Assembly: GCA_903904755.1 (NCBI GenBank)
Contig: CAIVDV010000051.1
Coordinates: 1-64,000 of the forward strand
Origin: an uncultured Acidobacteriaceae bacterium
GTDB taxonomy: Bacteria > Acidobacteriota > Terriglobia > Terriglobales > Acidobacteriaceae
DNA: 64,000 nt
Direction: 5' to 3'
Position 1 is the first letter of the stretch, and each line of letters begins with the position of its first letter. Both the position numbers and the translations under genes were made by a program. Below are positions 53,333 to 61,913 of the stretch, piece after piece. The notes under the pieces are model-generated. The model saw nothing but the letters and a program-made list of their open reading frames with translations, was not told the origin of the DNA and made no database searches.

Positions 53333-54766
53333 ATGCTGAACCACGCCGCCATCTCCGCCGCCAAGCGCCGGGTCGCCCTCCATTCCATGCTGGCCGCCCT
53401 CGTCATGACCCTCCTCAAGCTCGCCGCAGGCATCCTCTCCGGCTCCCTCGGCGTCCTCTCTGACGGTGCCCACTCCGCACTCGACCTCGCCGGCTCCGCC
53501 CTCACCTTCTTCTCCGTCCGCGTCTCTGACAAGCCCGCCGACGAAGACCACACCTACGGCCACGCCAAATTCGAAAACCTCTCCGCCTTCTTTGAAGCCG
53601 GCCTCATGGCCGTCTCCTGCGCCTGGATCATCTGGGAGGCAATGCACCGCATCCTCCTCCGCCAGTCCGTCATCCACCACTCCCTCTGGCCCGTCCTCGT
53701 CCTGCTCACCTCCATCGCCGTTGACTGGTGGCGCTCCGGCCAACTCCGCGCCGTCGCCCGCCGCTTCAACTCCCCTGCCCTCGCCGCAGACGCCTTCCAC
53801 TTCGCCTCCGACATCTGGTCCACCCTCGCCGTCCTTCTCGGCCTCGGCCTCAGTTGGTTTGGCCAGCAGCGCGGCATCGCCTGGCTCGACTACGCTGATC
53901 CCGTCGCCGCCATCCTCATCTCGCTGCTCATCCTCCGCCTCACCTGGAAGCTCACCCGCGAAACCTCCGAAATCCTCCTCGATACCGCCCCCGCCGACCT
54001 CCGCCAGCAAATCGTCTCCGCCGTCTCCGCCGTCCAGGGCGTCATGGCCGTCGAGCAGGCCCGCGTCCGCCGCGCCGGCTCCGCCACCTTCGCCGACCTC
54101 ACCCTCGCCTTCCCCCGGCACTACACCTTCGAGCACACCGGCGACCTCGTCCGCGCCGCAACCCTCGCCGTCCAGCAGGTCGTACCCGACGCCGACGTCG
54201 TCATCCACACCATCCCCCGCCAGGGCTCTGCCGAATCCATCTTCGACCGCGTCCGCGCCGTCGCCGCCCGCAACAACGTCGCAGTCCACGAGGTCAGCGT
54301 CCAGTCCACCGCCGGCCGCCTCCGTGTCGAGCAGCACGTCGAGCTCGACGAGCGACTCACCCTCACCCAGGCCCACGACTTCGTCTGCGCTCTCGAAGCC
54401 GAAATCCTCATCGATGTCCCCGAACTCGCCTCCGTCCTCACCCACATTGAGAGCGAGCCGGCCACCATCGAGCGTCCCCAGCTCATCCCCCGCGACTCCC
54501 GCGGCGAAGAACTCACCTCCCACATCCAGTACCTGCTCTCTCAGGTCGCCCGCGAATTCCCCGAAATCGTCGACGTACACGAGGTCATCGTCGGCCGCAC
54601 CAACGAGCACATCCAGGTCTCCTGTCACTGCACCCTCCCCGACGACCTCTCCATGCGCCGCGTCCACGAGGTCATCACCGGACTCGAAGACCGCTTCAAA
54701 CTCCTCTGCCCGGAAGCTTGGAAGGTACTCATCCACCCCGAGCCGCTGACCGATAATCTCAGGTAG
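53333..54766 (+). CDS. Cation diffusion facilitator with extended cytosolic region
   Basis: 477 residues against about 300 for typical members. The membrane domain (about 15-195) has the metal-site motifs LSDGAHSALDLAGS and ADAFHFASDIWS (HxxxD). Then come three tandem segments, each like the CDF cytosolic ferredoxin-like domain: about 205-285 (VQGVMAVEQARVRRAG), 290-380 (NNVAVHEVSVQSTAGRLRVE) and 390-475 (FPEIVDVHEVIVGRTNEHIQ). It should export Zn2+, Fe2+ or a similar divalent cation. Start ATG at 53337-53339 region; AGGAAGG is just upstream. Confidence 0.9.
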   Translation: MLNHAAISAAKRRVALHSMLAALVMTLLKLAAGILSGSLGVLSDGAHSALDLAGSALTFFSVRVSDKPADEDHTYGHAKFENLSAFFEAGLMAVSCAWIIWEAMHRILLRQSVIHHSLWPVLVLLTSIAVDWWRSGQLRAVARRFNSPALAADAFHFASDIWSTLAVLLGLGLSWFGQQRGIAWLDYADPVAAILISLLILRLTWKLTRETSEILLDTAPADLRQQIVSAVSAVQGVMAVEQARVRRAGSATFADLTLAFPRHYTFEHTGDLVRAATLAVQQVVPDADVVIHTIPRQGSAESIFDRVRAVAARNNVAVHEVSVQSTAGRLRVEQHVELDERLTLTQAHDFVCALEAEILIDVPELASVLTHIESEPATIERPQLIPRDSRGEELTSHIQYLLSQVAREFPEIVDVHEVIVGRTNEHIQVSCHCTLPDDLSMRRVHEVITGLEDRFKLLCPEAWKVLIHPEPLTDNLR

Positions 54767-54800
54767 CGTCTTACTATCCTGTTGCCCCGGAGGCCCTGCC

Positions 54801-55229
54801 ATGATCGCACGCACCGAATGGAAACCCACCCCCGCCGTCCAGAGCCGCTTCCTCGGCTTCTCCCAGTCCGGACACCAGATCCTCTTTGACGCCTCCCCCG
54901 AGCACACCGACGGCGCCAGCCCCATGGAAGCCGTCCTCATGGGACTCTGCGGCTGCACCTCCGCCGATATCGTCTCCATCATGGCCAAAAAACGCCAGCC
55001 CATGACCAGCCTCACCGTCGCCGCCGTAGCCGAGCAGCAGGCCGAACCTCCCAAGTACTTCAATAAAATCCGCCTCGTCTACACCATCGGCGGCCGCGTC
55101 AGCCGCATGGCAGCCGAGCACGCTCTCGAGCTGTCCAAAACCAGGTACTGCTCCGTCTCCGCCATGCTCGAACGCGCCGCCGAAATCTCCTTCGAGCTCG
55201 AATTCGCCGACGGTGAACCCCTCCCATGA
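54801..55229 (+). CDS. OsmC family protein (YhfA-like)
   Basis: 142 residues. OsmC fold with the two redox cysteines in LMGLCGCTSADIVSIM and KTRYCSVSAMLER. Members reduce organic hydroperoxides or have related thiol roles. GGAGG lies 7 nt before the ATG. The stop overlaps the PASTA gene start by four bases (ATGA). Confidence 0.9.
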   Translation: MIARTEWKPTPAVQSRFLGFSQSGHQILFDASPEHTDGASPMEAVLMGLCGCTSADIVSIMAKKRQPMTSLTVAAVAEQQAEPPKYFNKIRLVYTIGGRVSRMAAEHALELSKTRYCSVSAMLERAAEISFELEFADGEPLP

Positions 55230-56041
55230 GAATCCGCATCCGCCCCCTACGCCTCCGTCCCATCAAGGACTTCTTCCAGGGCGCGGTCCTGCTCATGGCG
55301 CTCGTCTTCACCGCTCTCGTCGCCGCCGTCCTCACCATGCACTTCGCCATCCACGGGGCCGAGGTCAAAGTCCCCGCCCTCAAGCAGATGACCGTCGCCG
55401 AAGCCCGCAGCCAAACCTCCGGCCTCGGCCTCGACCTCGAAGTCGACAACCGCTACTACTCCGCCGACGTACCCGCCGGACACATCCTCTCCCAGGCACC
55501 CGCCCCCGGCTCCGTCGTCCGCCGCGAGTGGCGCGTCCGCGTCGCAGAATCCCTCGGCCCCCAGAAAGTCGATGTCCCCTCCGTCCTCGGCCAGCAGGAA
55601 CGCATCGCCGGACTCAACCTCCGCCGCGTCGGCCTGGAAGCCGGCACCGTCGCCCACATCCCCTGGCCCGCCGCACCCGAAGGCACCGTCATCGCCCAGG
55701 ACCCCCCTCCCCACGCCCAGGGCATCGAGCGCCCCGGCATCAACCTCCTCGTCGCCGCCCCCGACGACACCACCCCCGACGGCTACCTCCTTCCCGACTT
55801 CACCGGCCAGCCCGTCACCAGCGCCCAGTCCGCCCTCGCCCGCGTCGGCATCAAAACCACCACCCCCAAATTCCAGGACGCACCCATCCCCAGCATCCCC
55901 TCCATACCCCCCACCTCCTCCACCGCCGCCCCCATCCCTCCCAAACCCATCACCACCCCCGGCACCATCCTCTCCCAACAGCCCCCCCCAGGCTCCCGCA
56001 TCGACGTCGGCTCCACCGTCACCCTCACCGTGGCAAAGTAA
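55226..56041 (+). CDS. Membrane-anchored PASTA-domain protein
   Basis: 271 residues: a basic N-terminus, one membrane helix (about 18-42), and three PASTA-like repeats (about 47-110 VKVPALKQMTVAEARSQTSG; 115-180 VDVPSVLGQQERIAGLNLRR; 190-271 YLLPDFTGQPVTSAQSALAR). There is no kinase domain, so it is not a PknB-type receptor; it may sense or bind peptidoglycan. The last repeat is interrupted by a Pro/Ser-rich insert. Coupled to osmC. Confidence 0.85.
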   Translation: MRIRIRPLRLRPIKDFFQGAVLLMALVFTALVAAVLTMHFAIHGAEVKVPALKQMTVAEARSQTSGLGLDLEVDNRYYSADVPAGHILSQAPAPGSVVRREWRVRVAESLGPQKVDVPSVLGQQERIAGLNLRRVGLEAGTVAHIPWPAAPEGTVIAQDPPPHAQGIERPGINLLVAAPDDTTPDGYLLPDFTGQPVTSAQSALARVGIKTTTPKFQDAPIPSIPSIPPTSSTAAPIPPKPITTPGTILSQQPPPGSRIDVGSTVTLTVAK

Positions 56042-56416
56042 GCAGAAAAGTCGAGAGATTGGCAGCATCCAACTTCGAAGAATCGCGGGTGCCCACAGCG
56101 GGTGCCCCCGGTCCGTCGCCTTTGGGGATCGGGGAGTAACAATCCCCCTACCCAAGACCGCAATCGAGCCAAGCTCAATCCAGACCGTTCCAAGAGCGGT
56201 CCCAGATCGCTGAAAAACCCTGTTCTTCCTGCTTTGTGAAGGGTACGGGCTTCAGCTCATACGTCTAAGCCACCTGGAATCAGCGGGCTTTAGCCCCTGA
56301 GGCACGCTGATTTATGGCTCCTTGACCTTTGTCAGCAGTCTGCAGCGAGCGCAGCTCAATCCGCTAACTTGCTGACTCGCTAACGCGGCGCAGCCGCAGC
56401 TGACTCGCTGCATTGG
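56042..56416. other. Repeat-rich intergenic stretch
   Basis: No gene. It holds a GGGTGCCCCCGG-type fragment resembling the edge of family A near 56090-56130, a full family B repeat at 56231, and a stretch of AGTCAGC/GCTGACTCGC short repeats at 56330-56415. Confidence 0.5.
56231..56313 (-). repeat. Dispersed two-hairpin repeat, family B (copy 2)
   Basis: Inverted relative to copy 1 at 41006. Read on the minus strand it runs from the hairpin GGGGCTAAAGCCC through GAGCTGAAGCCCGTACCC to CTTCACAAAGC. The ends match copy 1 closely, while the middle differs. Confidence 0.55.
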
Positions 56417-57106
56417 TCACCCCTCCCAATTTCCCCACCCCGCGCCTGGCCACCCTAACCAAATTGGCTGCCCCATTCTTCCACGCCCTTCTCGGAAGGA
56501 TAGGCCCACCCAGGCCTGTGGTAGGTTGGAAGAGGAAAACTGGAAGGGTCGGCCACCCGCCGGAAGGACAGCTTTGCGCGGTGCAGAATCAGGCTTTGCA
56601 GGGGACCTCAGTGACGCAATACATTTACGATGGGGTCCCCGACGATGGGTCTTCGTCGTTGGGATGGGAAGCGGAAGGCCGGCGCGTGGCCAAGGGGACG
56701 TTGAATGGGGCGGGTTTGGCGGCGGCGTTTCCGGCGGTGGGGTCGGGTGTGGTGCCGAGTTGCCCTGCGCTTCGATGGCAACAAGTTTAGGGATGTTAGA
56801 CAACTCTGATTCACAATTCAACCCACGAAAAGCGTCCCTCGTGCTTTGCATATCCGTTTCCTCGGCAAAGTACAGTCTGAAGACGCTGTTTGGAGATGGG
56901 CTGACAAGACACGCAAACTGTAGTTGATTATCGTTGTATTCCGCGGCCACAACGTCCCCACTGCTGATACCGCGAACGTAGAACGGGATATTGTCGATGC
57001 GGTATTGCCCCTTCTGCTTCTCTGGCCGTGCCCAAAGCGTCTCCCACTTGCCTGGAGGGTAGCCCTCCTCATCCTGCTCTGGCTCGAATAGATTCTCATC
57101 AGCCAT
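56417..57106 (-). CDS. DUF4265-like protein with a replaced C-terminus
   Basis: 229 codons. The first 110 or so residues (WETLWARPEKQKGQYRIDNI, IPFYVRGISSGDVVAAEYND, SVFRLYFAEETDMQSTRDAF) look like a DUF4265 protein, which is normally about 130-150 residues. After PKLVAIEAQG the frame runs on through low-complexity Pro/Arg-rich sequence that is the antisense of an Rhs fragment and repeats. The real gene appears to have lost its last part, so this is probably a truncated or decaying gene. No strong ribosome-binding site; ATG at 57106. Confidence 0.55.
   Translation of the reverse strand: MADENLFEPEQDEEGYPPGKWETLWARPEKQKGQYRIDNIPFYVRGISSGDVVAAEYNDNQLQFACLVSPSPNSVFRLYFAEETDMQSTRDAFRGLNCESELSNIPKLVAIEAQGNSAPHPTPPPETPPPNPPHSTSPWPRAGLPLPIPTTKTHRRGPHRKCIASLRSPAKPDSAPRKAVLPAGGRPFQFSSSNLPQAWVGLSFREGRGRMGQPIWLGWPGAGWGNWEG
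56468..56513 (+). repeat. Degenerate family A repeat (copy 3)
   Basis: GCTGCCCCATTCTTCC...GGAAGGATAGG resembles the family A edges and stem (CTTCC/GGAAG), followed by GGCCCACCC. Decayed compared with other copies. Confidence 0.35.
56593..56757 (+). pseudogene. Rhs (YD-repeat) protein fragment
   Basis: A plus-strand frame encodes TQYIYDG, then EAEGRRVAKGTL, the usual conserved region in YD-repeat/Rhs proteins near the junction with their variable tips. Nothing else of an Rhs gene is present on either side. It overlaps the DUF4265 frame in antisense. A remnant left by rearrangement. Confidence 0.5.
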
Positions 57107-57135
57107 GTCCTGTCCTCACGTTACTGGTTGTTGGC

Positions 57136-57173
57136 GGGTGGCCCACCCTTCCAGCTTTTGGAAGGGTGGGTTG
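57136..57173 (+). repeat. Dispersed palindromic repeat, family A (copy 4)
   Basis: GGGTGGCCCACCCTTCCA and TTGGAAGGGTGGG form a near-perfect stem with a CTT-type loop. The edge differs slightly from the consensus (GGTGGCCCA instead of GGTGCCCCA). Confidence 0.5.
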
Positions 57174-57231
57174 CGCGGATATCGAGGAGTTTTGCCCGCG
57201 CGTGACCCACCCTCACCCAGGCCCTGATTTG

Positions 57232-57274
57232 CGTGCCCCATGCGTCCCGCTTCCGGAAGCTTGGGACATACCAA
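57232..57274 (+). repeat. Degenerate family A repeat (copy 5)
   Basis: GTGCCCCATGCGTCCC...GGGACATACCA has the same GTCCC/GGGAC stem as copy 1 at 4641, interrupted by a CTTCCGGAAG insert. Confidence 0.4.
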
Positions 57275-57739
57275 TGCCAGCCCTGTTCTTCCCTTTCTCC
57301 TCCCCAATCGAGCGCCAGCTCGATCCCACCAGCTCCGCAAGCCCCGCCAGCTCCGCTGCCCTGTCAACCCCTGAAATCTCCATACCACTCCCCAACCCCA
57401 ACAAAACAAACCACATCCGCCCCCAAAAATCCCGCCCCGCCCCTGCCTGCAATTACCCGCCAAAAGCGCACACTAGGGTAAGCAGACCAAAGGGCCGAAT
57501 CCATGACCCTGTATCTCGGCAAGGTTCCCTCAATCCGCACTCCGCACAACAGCCCCCGAAAGTGCATAAACGCAGCACAAAACGGTACAAATTTCCCCAG
57601 GTATCCAACTCACAACCTGCATAAAATCAACCACTTGAAAGGGTTTTACAGCGAAAAAACACCCCATCCCCCCCTTTGAACTGGCGCCAAAAAAGATCAG
57701 GGCCGAAACCAACCTTCTCGGTCCGGTAAGCAGTCCAGG

Positions 57740-59197
57740 TCAACCCCGCTCCACCACCGCCACAAAGAACCCATCCGTCTCCACCCGCCCCGGCACCAGC
57801 GTCAGCGCCCCAGCCCCATCCACACACCCCCGCAGATACTCCGCCCCATCCGCCGTCAGCCTTCCCTCAGCCTCCAGCTCCCCAATCGGTCCCGCCGCAG
57901 AAACCTGCCGCCAGCCCTCGTTCCCCTTCAGCGCCTGCGCCACCACCGCCCCGTTTTCCTCCGGCTCCAGCGAGCACGTCGAGTACACCACCCGCCGCCC
58001 GCCCAGCCGCAGCGCCGCCCGCAGCAAACCCACCTGCCGCTCCTGCTGCCGCAGCAAATCCCCCTCCGTCAGCCGATGCCGTATCTCCGGATTCCGCCCC
58101 AGCGTCCCCGTCCCGCTGCACGGCGCATCCACCAGCACCACAGCAAATTCGCGCTCGCCCTCCAGCTTCACCCCGTCACTCAGCCTGGTTTCAATCCGCC
58201 CCGTCAGCTCCGGCTGCGCCATCCCTGCCAGCCGCTCCTGCATCGCCCGCAGCCGCGCCGGATTCGACTCGCACGCCACCACCTGCGCCTCCGGATTCCG
58301 CTCCGCCAGCACCAGCGTCTTGCCGCCCGGCGCAGCGCACATATCCAATATCCGCTCCCCGGCCGCCACCGTCCCGGCCAGCTCCGCAATCAGTTGCGAT
58401 CCCTCTTCCTGCACCCGCACCCAGCCCTCGCGCACCATCCGCGTCGCCGTCACGTCCCCTGCGGCAACCACCCGCGCCGCCGTCAGCAGCGCCCCCGGCT
58501 CCAGCACAATGCCATCCATCTCCAGCTCACGCTCAGCCTCAGCCGAGCCCACCCGCAGTGCCAGCCGCGCCTGCTGCTGCCCATGCCGACAAATCTCGGC
58601 AGCAGCTTCGGCCCCATACTCCCGCAGCCACCGCTCCACCAACCACTCCGGATAGGCCGCCGCCGCATCCAACTCCGCATCCCGCGGCCCCGCCGACACC
58701 TTCCGCAGCACCGCATTCACCATCCCCGCCGCAAAGGTATGCCCCGCCGCCTTGGCCAGCGCCACACCCTCCCCAATCGCCGCATGATCCGGAATCCTGT
58801 CCAAGAACCGCAACTGAAACGCCCCCAGCCGCAGCGCCACCAGCACCTCGGCATCCAGCTTCGCATTCGGCCGGCTCAAATGCGCCCTGATCCCGGCATC
58901 CAGCACCCGATGCCACCGCAGGACGCCCATGACCAGCGTCGTCGCCAGATTCCGGTCCGCCTCACGCAACGCCGTCACCCGCTCCGCCCGCAGCAACTCA
59001 TCCGCGTGGCCCCGCCCCCGCTCCAGCTCCAGCAGAATCCCGTAAGCCTCCCGCCGCGCCGGCGAAACCGCAAACGACCCACCCGCCTTGCCATCCCGAT
59101 TCTCGCCGGGTGCCCCATCCATACCGCGTCCTTTGCGGGATGGGTGGGAACCACCTTCTTCCGGCCTCCGGGCTCCGTCTTTTGGTTTGTATGCCAT
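57740..59197 (-). CDS. rsmB: 16S rRNA m5C967 methyltransferase
   Basis: 485 residues. NusB-like N-terminal domain (REAYGILLELERGRGHADEL ... NAVLRKV), then the methyltransferase domain with MCAAPGGKTLVLAE (SAM), VDAPCSGTGTLGRNPEIRH and the catalytic cysteine in YSTCSLEPEEN. Starts 1 nt after the fmt stop (TGAGATG region), supporting ATG at 59197. Unusually, residues about 16-32 are encoded by a family A palindromic repeat, in a flexible extension before the folded domain. A later start (near 59125) would skip part of it. Confidence 0.93.
   Translation of the reverse strand: MAYKPKDGARRPEEGGSHPSRKGRGMDGAPGENRDGKAGGSFAVSPARREAYGILLELERGRGHADELLRAERVTALREADRNLATTLVMGVLRWHRVLDAGIRAHLSRPNAKLDAEVLVALRLGAFQLRFLDRIPDHAAIGEGVALAKAAGHTFAAGMVNAVLRKVSAGPRDAELDAAAAYPEWLVERWLREYGAEAAAEICRHGQQQARLALRVGSAEAERELEMDGIVLEPGALLTAARVVAAGDVTATRMVREGWVRVQEEGSQLIAELAGTVAAGERILDMCAAPGGKTLVLAERNPEAQVVACESNPARLRAMQERLAGMAQPELTGRIETRLSDGVKLEGEREFAVVLVDAPCSGTGTLGRNPEIRHRLTEGDLLRQQERQVGLLRAALRLGGRRVVYSTCSLEPEENGAVVAQALKGNEGWRQVSAAGPIGELEAEGRLTADGAEYLRGCVDGAGALTLVPGRVETDGFFVAVVERG
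59108..59155 (+). repeat. Family A repeat inside the rsmB coding region (copy 6)
   Basis: GGGTGCCCCATCC...GGATGGGTGGGAACC shares both edges with copy 7 at 61914, with a CGC/GCG-containing stem. It is read in frame within rsmB as GSHPSRKGRGMDGAPGE. Confidence 0.65.
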
Positions 59198-59198
59198 C

Positions 59199-60152
59199 TC
59201 AGGCCAGCCGCGCCCCGGCCTTCAGCGCATTCCCGCGCAAAAACTCCTGCGCCGGCATCGCCTTCTTGCCTTCCGGCTGCACTTCGGTAAGCTCCAGCCA
59301 GCTCCCGCCGGCACAAGCCACCAGCAGCCTCCCGCCCGTAACCTTCAGCTCACCCGGCTCCCCGGCACCCGTGAAATCCGCCATCCGCATCCGCGCCACC
59401 GCCAGCTTCTTCCCGTCCAGCAGCGCAAACGCCCCCGGCCACGGCTGGAATCCCCGCCACCGGTGCCACAGCTCCGTCGCCGTCCGGCTGCCAAACTCCA
59501 TCCGCCCATCTTCCCGCGTCAATATCCGCGCCAGCGTCGCCTGCCCGTGCTCCTGCGCCTCGGGCTTCAGCGTCCCATCCGCCAGCCCATCCAGCGTCCG
59601 CACCACCAGCGGAGCCCCACCCGCCGCCAGCCGCTCAAACACATCCACCGCCGTCCACTCGGGCGCAATCTCCAGCTGCTCCTGCAGTAGCATCGGGCCG
59701 GTATCCAGCCCCTCTTCCAGCAGCATGGTGGTATTGCCGGTGACCGGATCTCCGTTCGCCACCGCCCACTGAATCGGCGCAGCTCCCCGGTACTTCGGCA
59801 GCAGCGAACCGTGCAGATTGATGCACCCCAGCCGGGGCAGGTCGAGCATCCAGCGCGGAATAATCCGCCCGTAGGCGACGACCACGATGGCATCCGGCTG
59901 TATCCGCTCCAGCTCCGCGCGAAATTCCAGATTGTTCTTGATCTTCTCCGGCTGCGTCACCGCCAGCCCCGCAGCCAGCGCGCGCTCTTTCACTGGCGGC
60001 GCAGTCAGCACCTGCTTCCGGCCCACCGGCCGGTCCGGCTGCGTCACCACCAGCGCAATCTCATGCCCGGCAGCCACCAGCGCTTCCAGCGTCGGCACGG
60101 CAAACTGCGGCGTTCCGCAGAACACCAGCCGCAGCCGCGCGCGCTCTACCAT
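59199..60152 (-). CDS. fmt: Methionyl-tRNA formyltransferase
   Basis: 317 residues. FCGTPQFAVPTLEAL, the formyl-transfer site INLHGSLLPKYRGAAPIQWA (with the N-x-H pair) and GDPVTGNTTMLLEEGLDTGP. Formylates initiator Met-tRNA. Middle gene of def-fmt-rsmB; overlaps def by seven bases. Confidence 0.96.
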   Translation of the reverse strand: MVERARLRLVFCGTPQFAVPTLEALVAAGHEIALVVTQPDRPVGRKQVLTAPPVKERALAAGLAVTQPEKIKNNLEFRAELERIQPDAIVVVAYGRIIPRWMLDLPRLGCINLHGSLLPKYRGAAPIQWAVANGDPVTGNTTMLLEEGLDTGPMLLQEQLEIAPEWTAVDVFERLAAGGAPLVVRTLDGLADGTLKPEAQEHGQATLARILTREDGRMEFGSRTATELWHRWRGFQPWPGAFALLDGKKLAVARMRMADFTGAGEPGELKVTGGRLLVACAGGSWLELTEVQPEGKKAMPAQEFLRGNALKAGARLA

Positions 60153-60655
60153 TCGCCGGCCCGCTGCATCTTCCGTATCTTGCGCAGCGCAATATCCCGC
60201 TTCAGCGGCGAAATCCGGAAGATGAACAGCACCCCGTCCAGGTGGTCAATCTCGTGCTGCATGCAGCGCGAAAGCAACTCTTCCCCCTCGGCCTCAAACC
60301 ACTTCCCGTGCTCATCCTGCGCGCGAATCTTCACCTTCGCCGCCCGCTGCACCTTCTCCCGAATCTCCGGAAAGCTCAGACAGCCCTCTTCCTCGTACAG
60401 CTTGCCCGAGCGCTCAATAATCTCCGGATTGATCAGCACCATCTTCGCCTTCGGGTCCTTGCCGCTCGAGCAGTCAATCACCGTAATCCGCTTCGACACC
60501 GCAACCTGCGGCGCCGCCAGGCCCACGCCCTGCGCGTCATACATCGTCTCAAACATATCCGCGACAAACGTCCGCAAATCCGCGTCAAAGTCGGTCACAG
60601 GCTCGCCAGGCTGCTGCAATACAGGTTCCGGCCATTTCACAATCGTCAGTTTCAT
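60146..60655 (-). CDS. def: Peptide deformylase
   Basis: 169 residues. The three deformylase motifs are intact: GVGLAAPQV, EEGCLSFPE (zinc Cys) and CMQHEIDHLDGVLF (HEIDH). Removes formyl from nascent proteins. GGAA precedes the ATG by about 7 nt. First gene of the operon with fmt and rsmB; aroC lies 27 nt upstream on the same strand. Confidence 0.96.
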   Translation of the reverse strand: MKLTIVKWPEPVLQQPGEPVTDFDADLRTFVADMFETMYDAQGVGLAAPQVAVSKRITVIDCSSGKDPKAKMVLINPEIIERSGKLYEEEGCLSFPEIREKVQRAAKVKIRAQDEHGKWFEAEGEELLSRCMQHEIDHLDGVLFIFRISPLKRDIALRKIRKMQRAGEW

Positions 60656-60682
60656 CGTATGCTTCCGTACTTCGCCCCACTC

Positions 60683-61861
60683 CTAAAAGCGGCGAATCTG
60701 TTCCAGGTACCCCTCGTAATTGCGCTTCAACTCCAGCACCGAGTCGCCGCCAAACTTCACCAGCACCTGCTGGGCAATCACATAGGCCACCATCGCCTCT
60801 GCCACCACGCCCGCCGCCGGCACCACGCAGATATCGCTGCGCTCGTAGCTCGCCGCGGTCGCCTCCCGCGTGTCAAACCGCACGCTTTCCAGCGGCCTCC
60901 GCAAAGTCGATATCGGCTTCAGAAAGCCCCGCACCACCACGTCTTCTCCGTTCGTGATGCCGCCTTCCAACCCCCCTGCATTGTTCTGATGGCGCTCAAA
61001 GCGAGTCGGCTTGTCGGCCTTCGCCTCGCCGTAATAAATCGGGTCGTGCACCTTCGAGCCAAAGCTCTCTGAACCAAGCACCCCGCGGCCAATCTCCACG
61101 CCCTTCACGGCCTGGATACTCACAACCGCCTGGGCAAGCAGCCCATCCAGCCGCTCATCCCAGTTCACATGCGTGCCCACGCCCGCCGGCAACCCGTGCA
61201 CCACGACCTCGAAAACGCCGCCAATCGTATCGCCCGTCCGCGAGGTCTCTTCCACCTCGGCCTTCATACGGGCCTCGGTTTCAGCATCCACACAGCTCAG
61301 CATCACGTCTTCTTTGGCCGCAACGGCCTTGATCTCGTCCCACGTCGCCGCCCGCTCCAGTTCCACACGGCCCACGCGGGTCACATGGCTCAGCACCTCA
61401 ATGCCAAGCTCGGCCAGCAGCAGCTTGCAGAAGGCCCCCGCAGCCACCCGCGACGTAGTCTCCCGTGCCGAAGCCCGCTCCAAAATGTACCGCGCGTCGG
61501 GGAAGTTGTACTTCAGGGCACCAGCCAGGTCCGCATGGCCCGGCCTCGGCGACGCCACAGCCTGGTGCTTCGCCGGGTCGCCCGCTTCCACCGGCAGCTT
61601 CTCTTCCCAGTTTTTCCAGTCCCGGTTCACCAGCTCAATGGCAATCGGCGCGCCAATCGTCTTCCCGTGGCGCACTCCGCTCAGCACATGGGCCTTGTCG
61701 GTCTCAATCTTCATCCGGCCGCCGCGCCCATACCCCTGCTGGCGACGCCACAACTCCCGGTTCACAAACTCCAGGTCAACGGTCACCCCAGCCGGTAGGC
61801 CAGAGACCAGCGCAGTCAAAGCTTCGCCGTGCGATTCGCCGGCTGTCGAAAAACGGAGCAT
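60683..61861 (-). CDS. aroC: Chorismate synthase
   Basis: 392 residues. Signatures: MLRFSTAGESHGEALTALVSG at the start, RQQGYGRGGRMKIE, SPRPGHADLAGALKYN, ERASARETTSRVAAGAF, and NNAGGLEGGITNGEDVVVRG. Makes chorismate from EPSP with reduced FMN. The ATG at 61861 has AAGGAG directly upstream with the usual spacing; the longer frame to 61924 is repeat DNA. Confidence 0.97.
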   Translation of the reverse strand: MLRFSTAGESHGEALTALVSGLPAGVTVDLEFVNRELWRRQQGYGRGGRMKIETDKAHVLSGVRHGKTIGAPIAIELVNRDWKNWEEKLPVEAGDPAKHQAVASPRPGHADLAGALKYNFPDARYILERASARETTSRVAAGAFCKLLLAELGIEVLSHVTRVGRVELERAATWDEIKAVAAKEDVMLSCVDAETEARMKAEVEETSRTGDTIGGVFEVVVHGLPAGVGTHVNWDERLDGLLAQAVVSIQAVKGVEIGRGVLGSESFGSKVHDPIYYGEAKADKPTRFERHQNNAGGLEGGITNGEDVVVRGFLKPISTLRRPLESVRFDTREATAASYERSDICVVPAAGVVAEAMVAYVIAQQVLVKFGGDSVLELKRNYEGYLEQIRRF

Positions 61862-61913
61862 ATCTCCTTCATTGTAACGAAGAAACGCACCACCCATTCG
61901 ACGACAACTCTTC

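Larger units (their letters stand above)
57107..57739. other. Gene-poor stretch with repeats
   Basis: About 630 bp without a supported gene. Two family A repeats lie at 57136 and 57232, and the rest is C-rich sequence whose open frames have no ribosome-binding sites. No terminator for rsmB was seen. Confidence 0.5.

Noticed and set aside
57116-57624. Open frames in the repeat-rich gap before rsmB
   Set aside because: No ribosome-binding sites, low-complexity translation, and they run through palindromic repeats.
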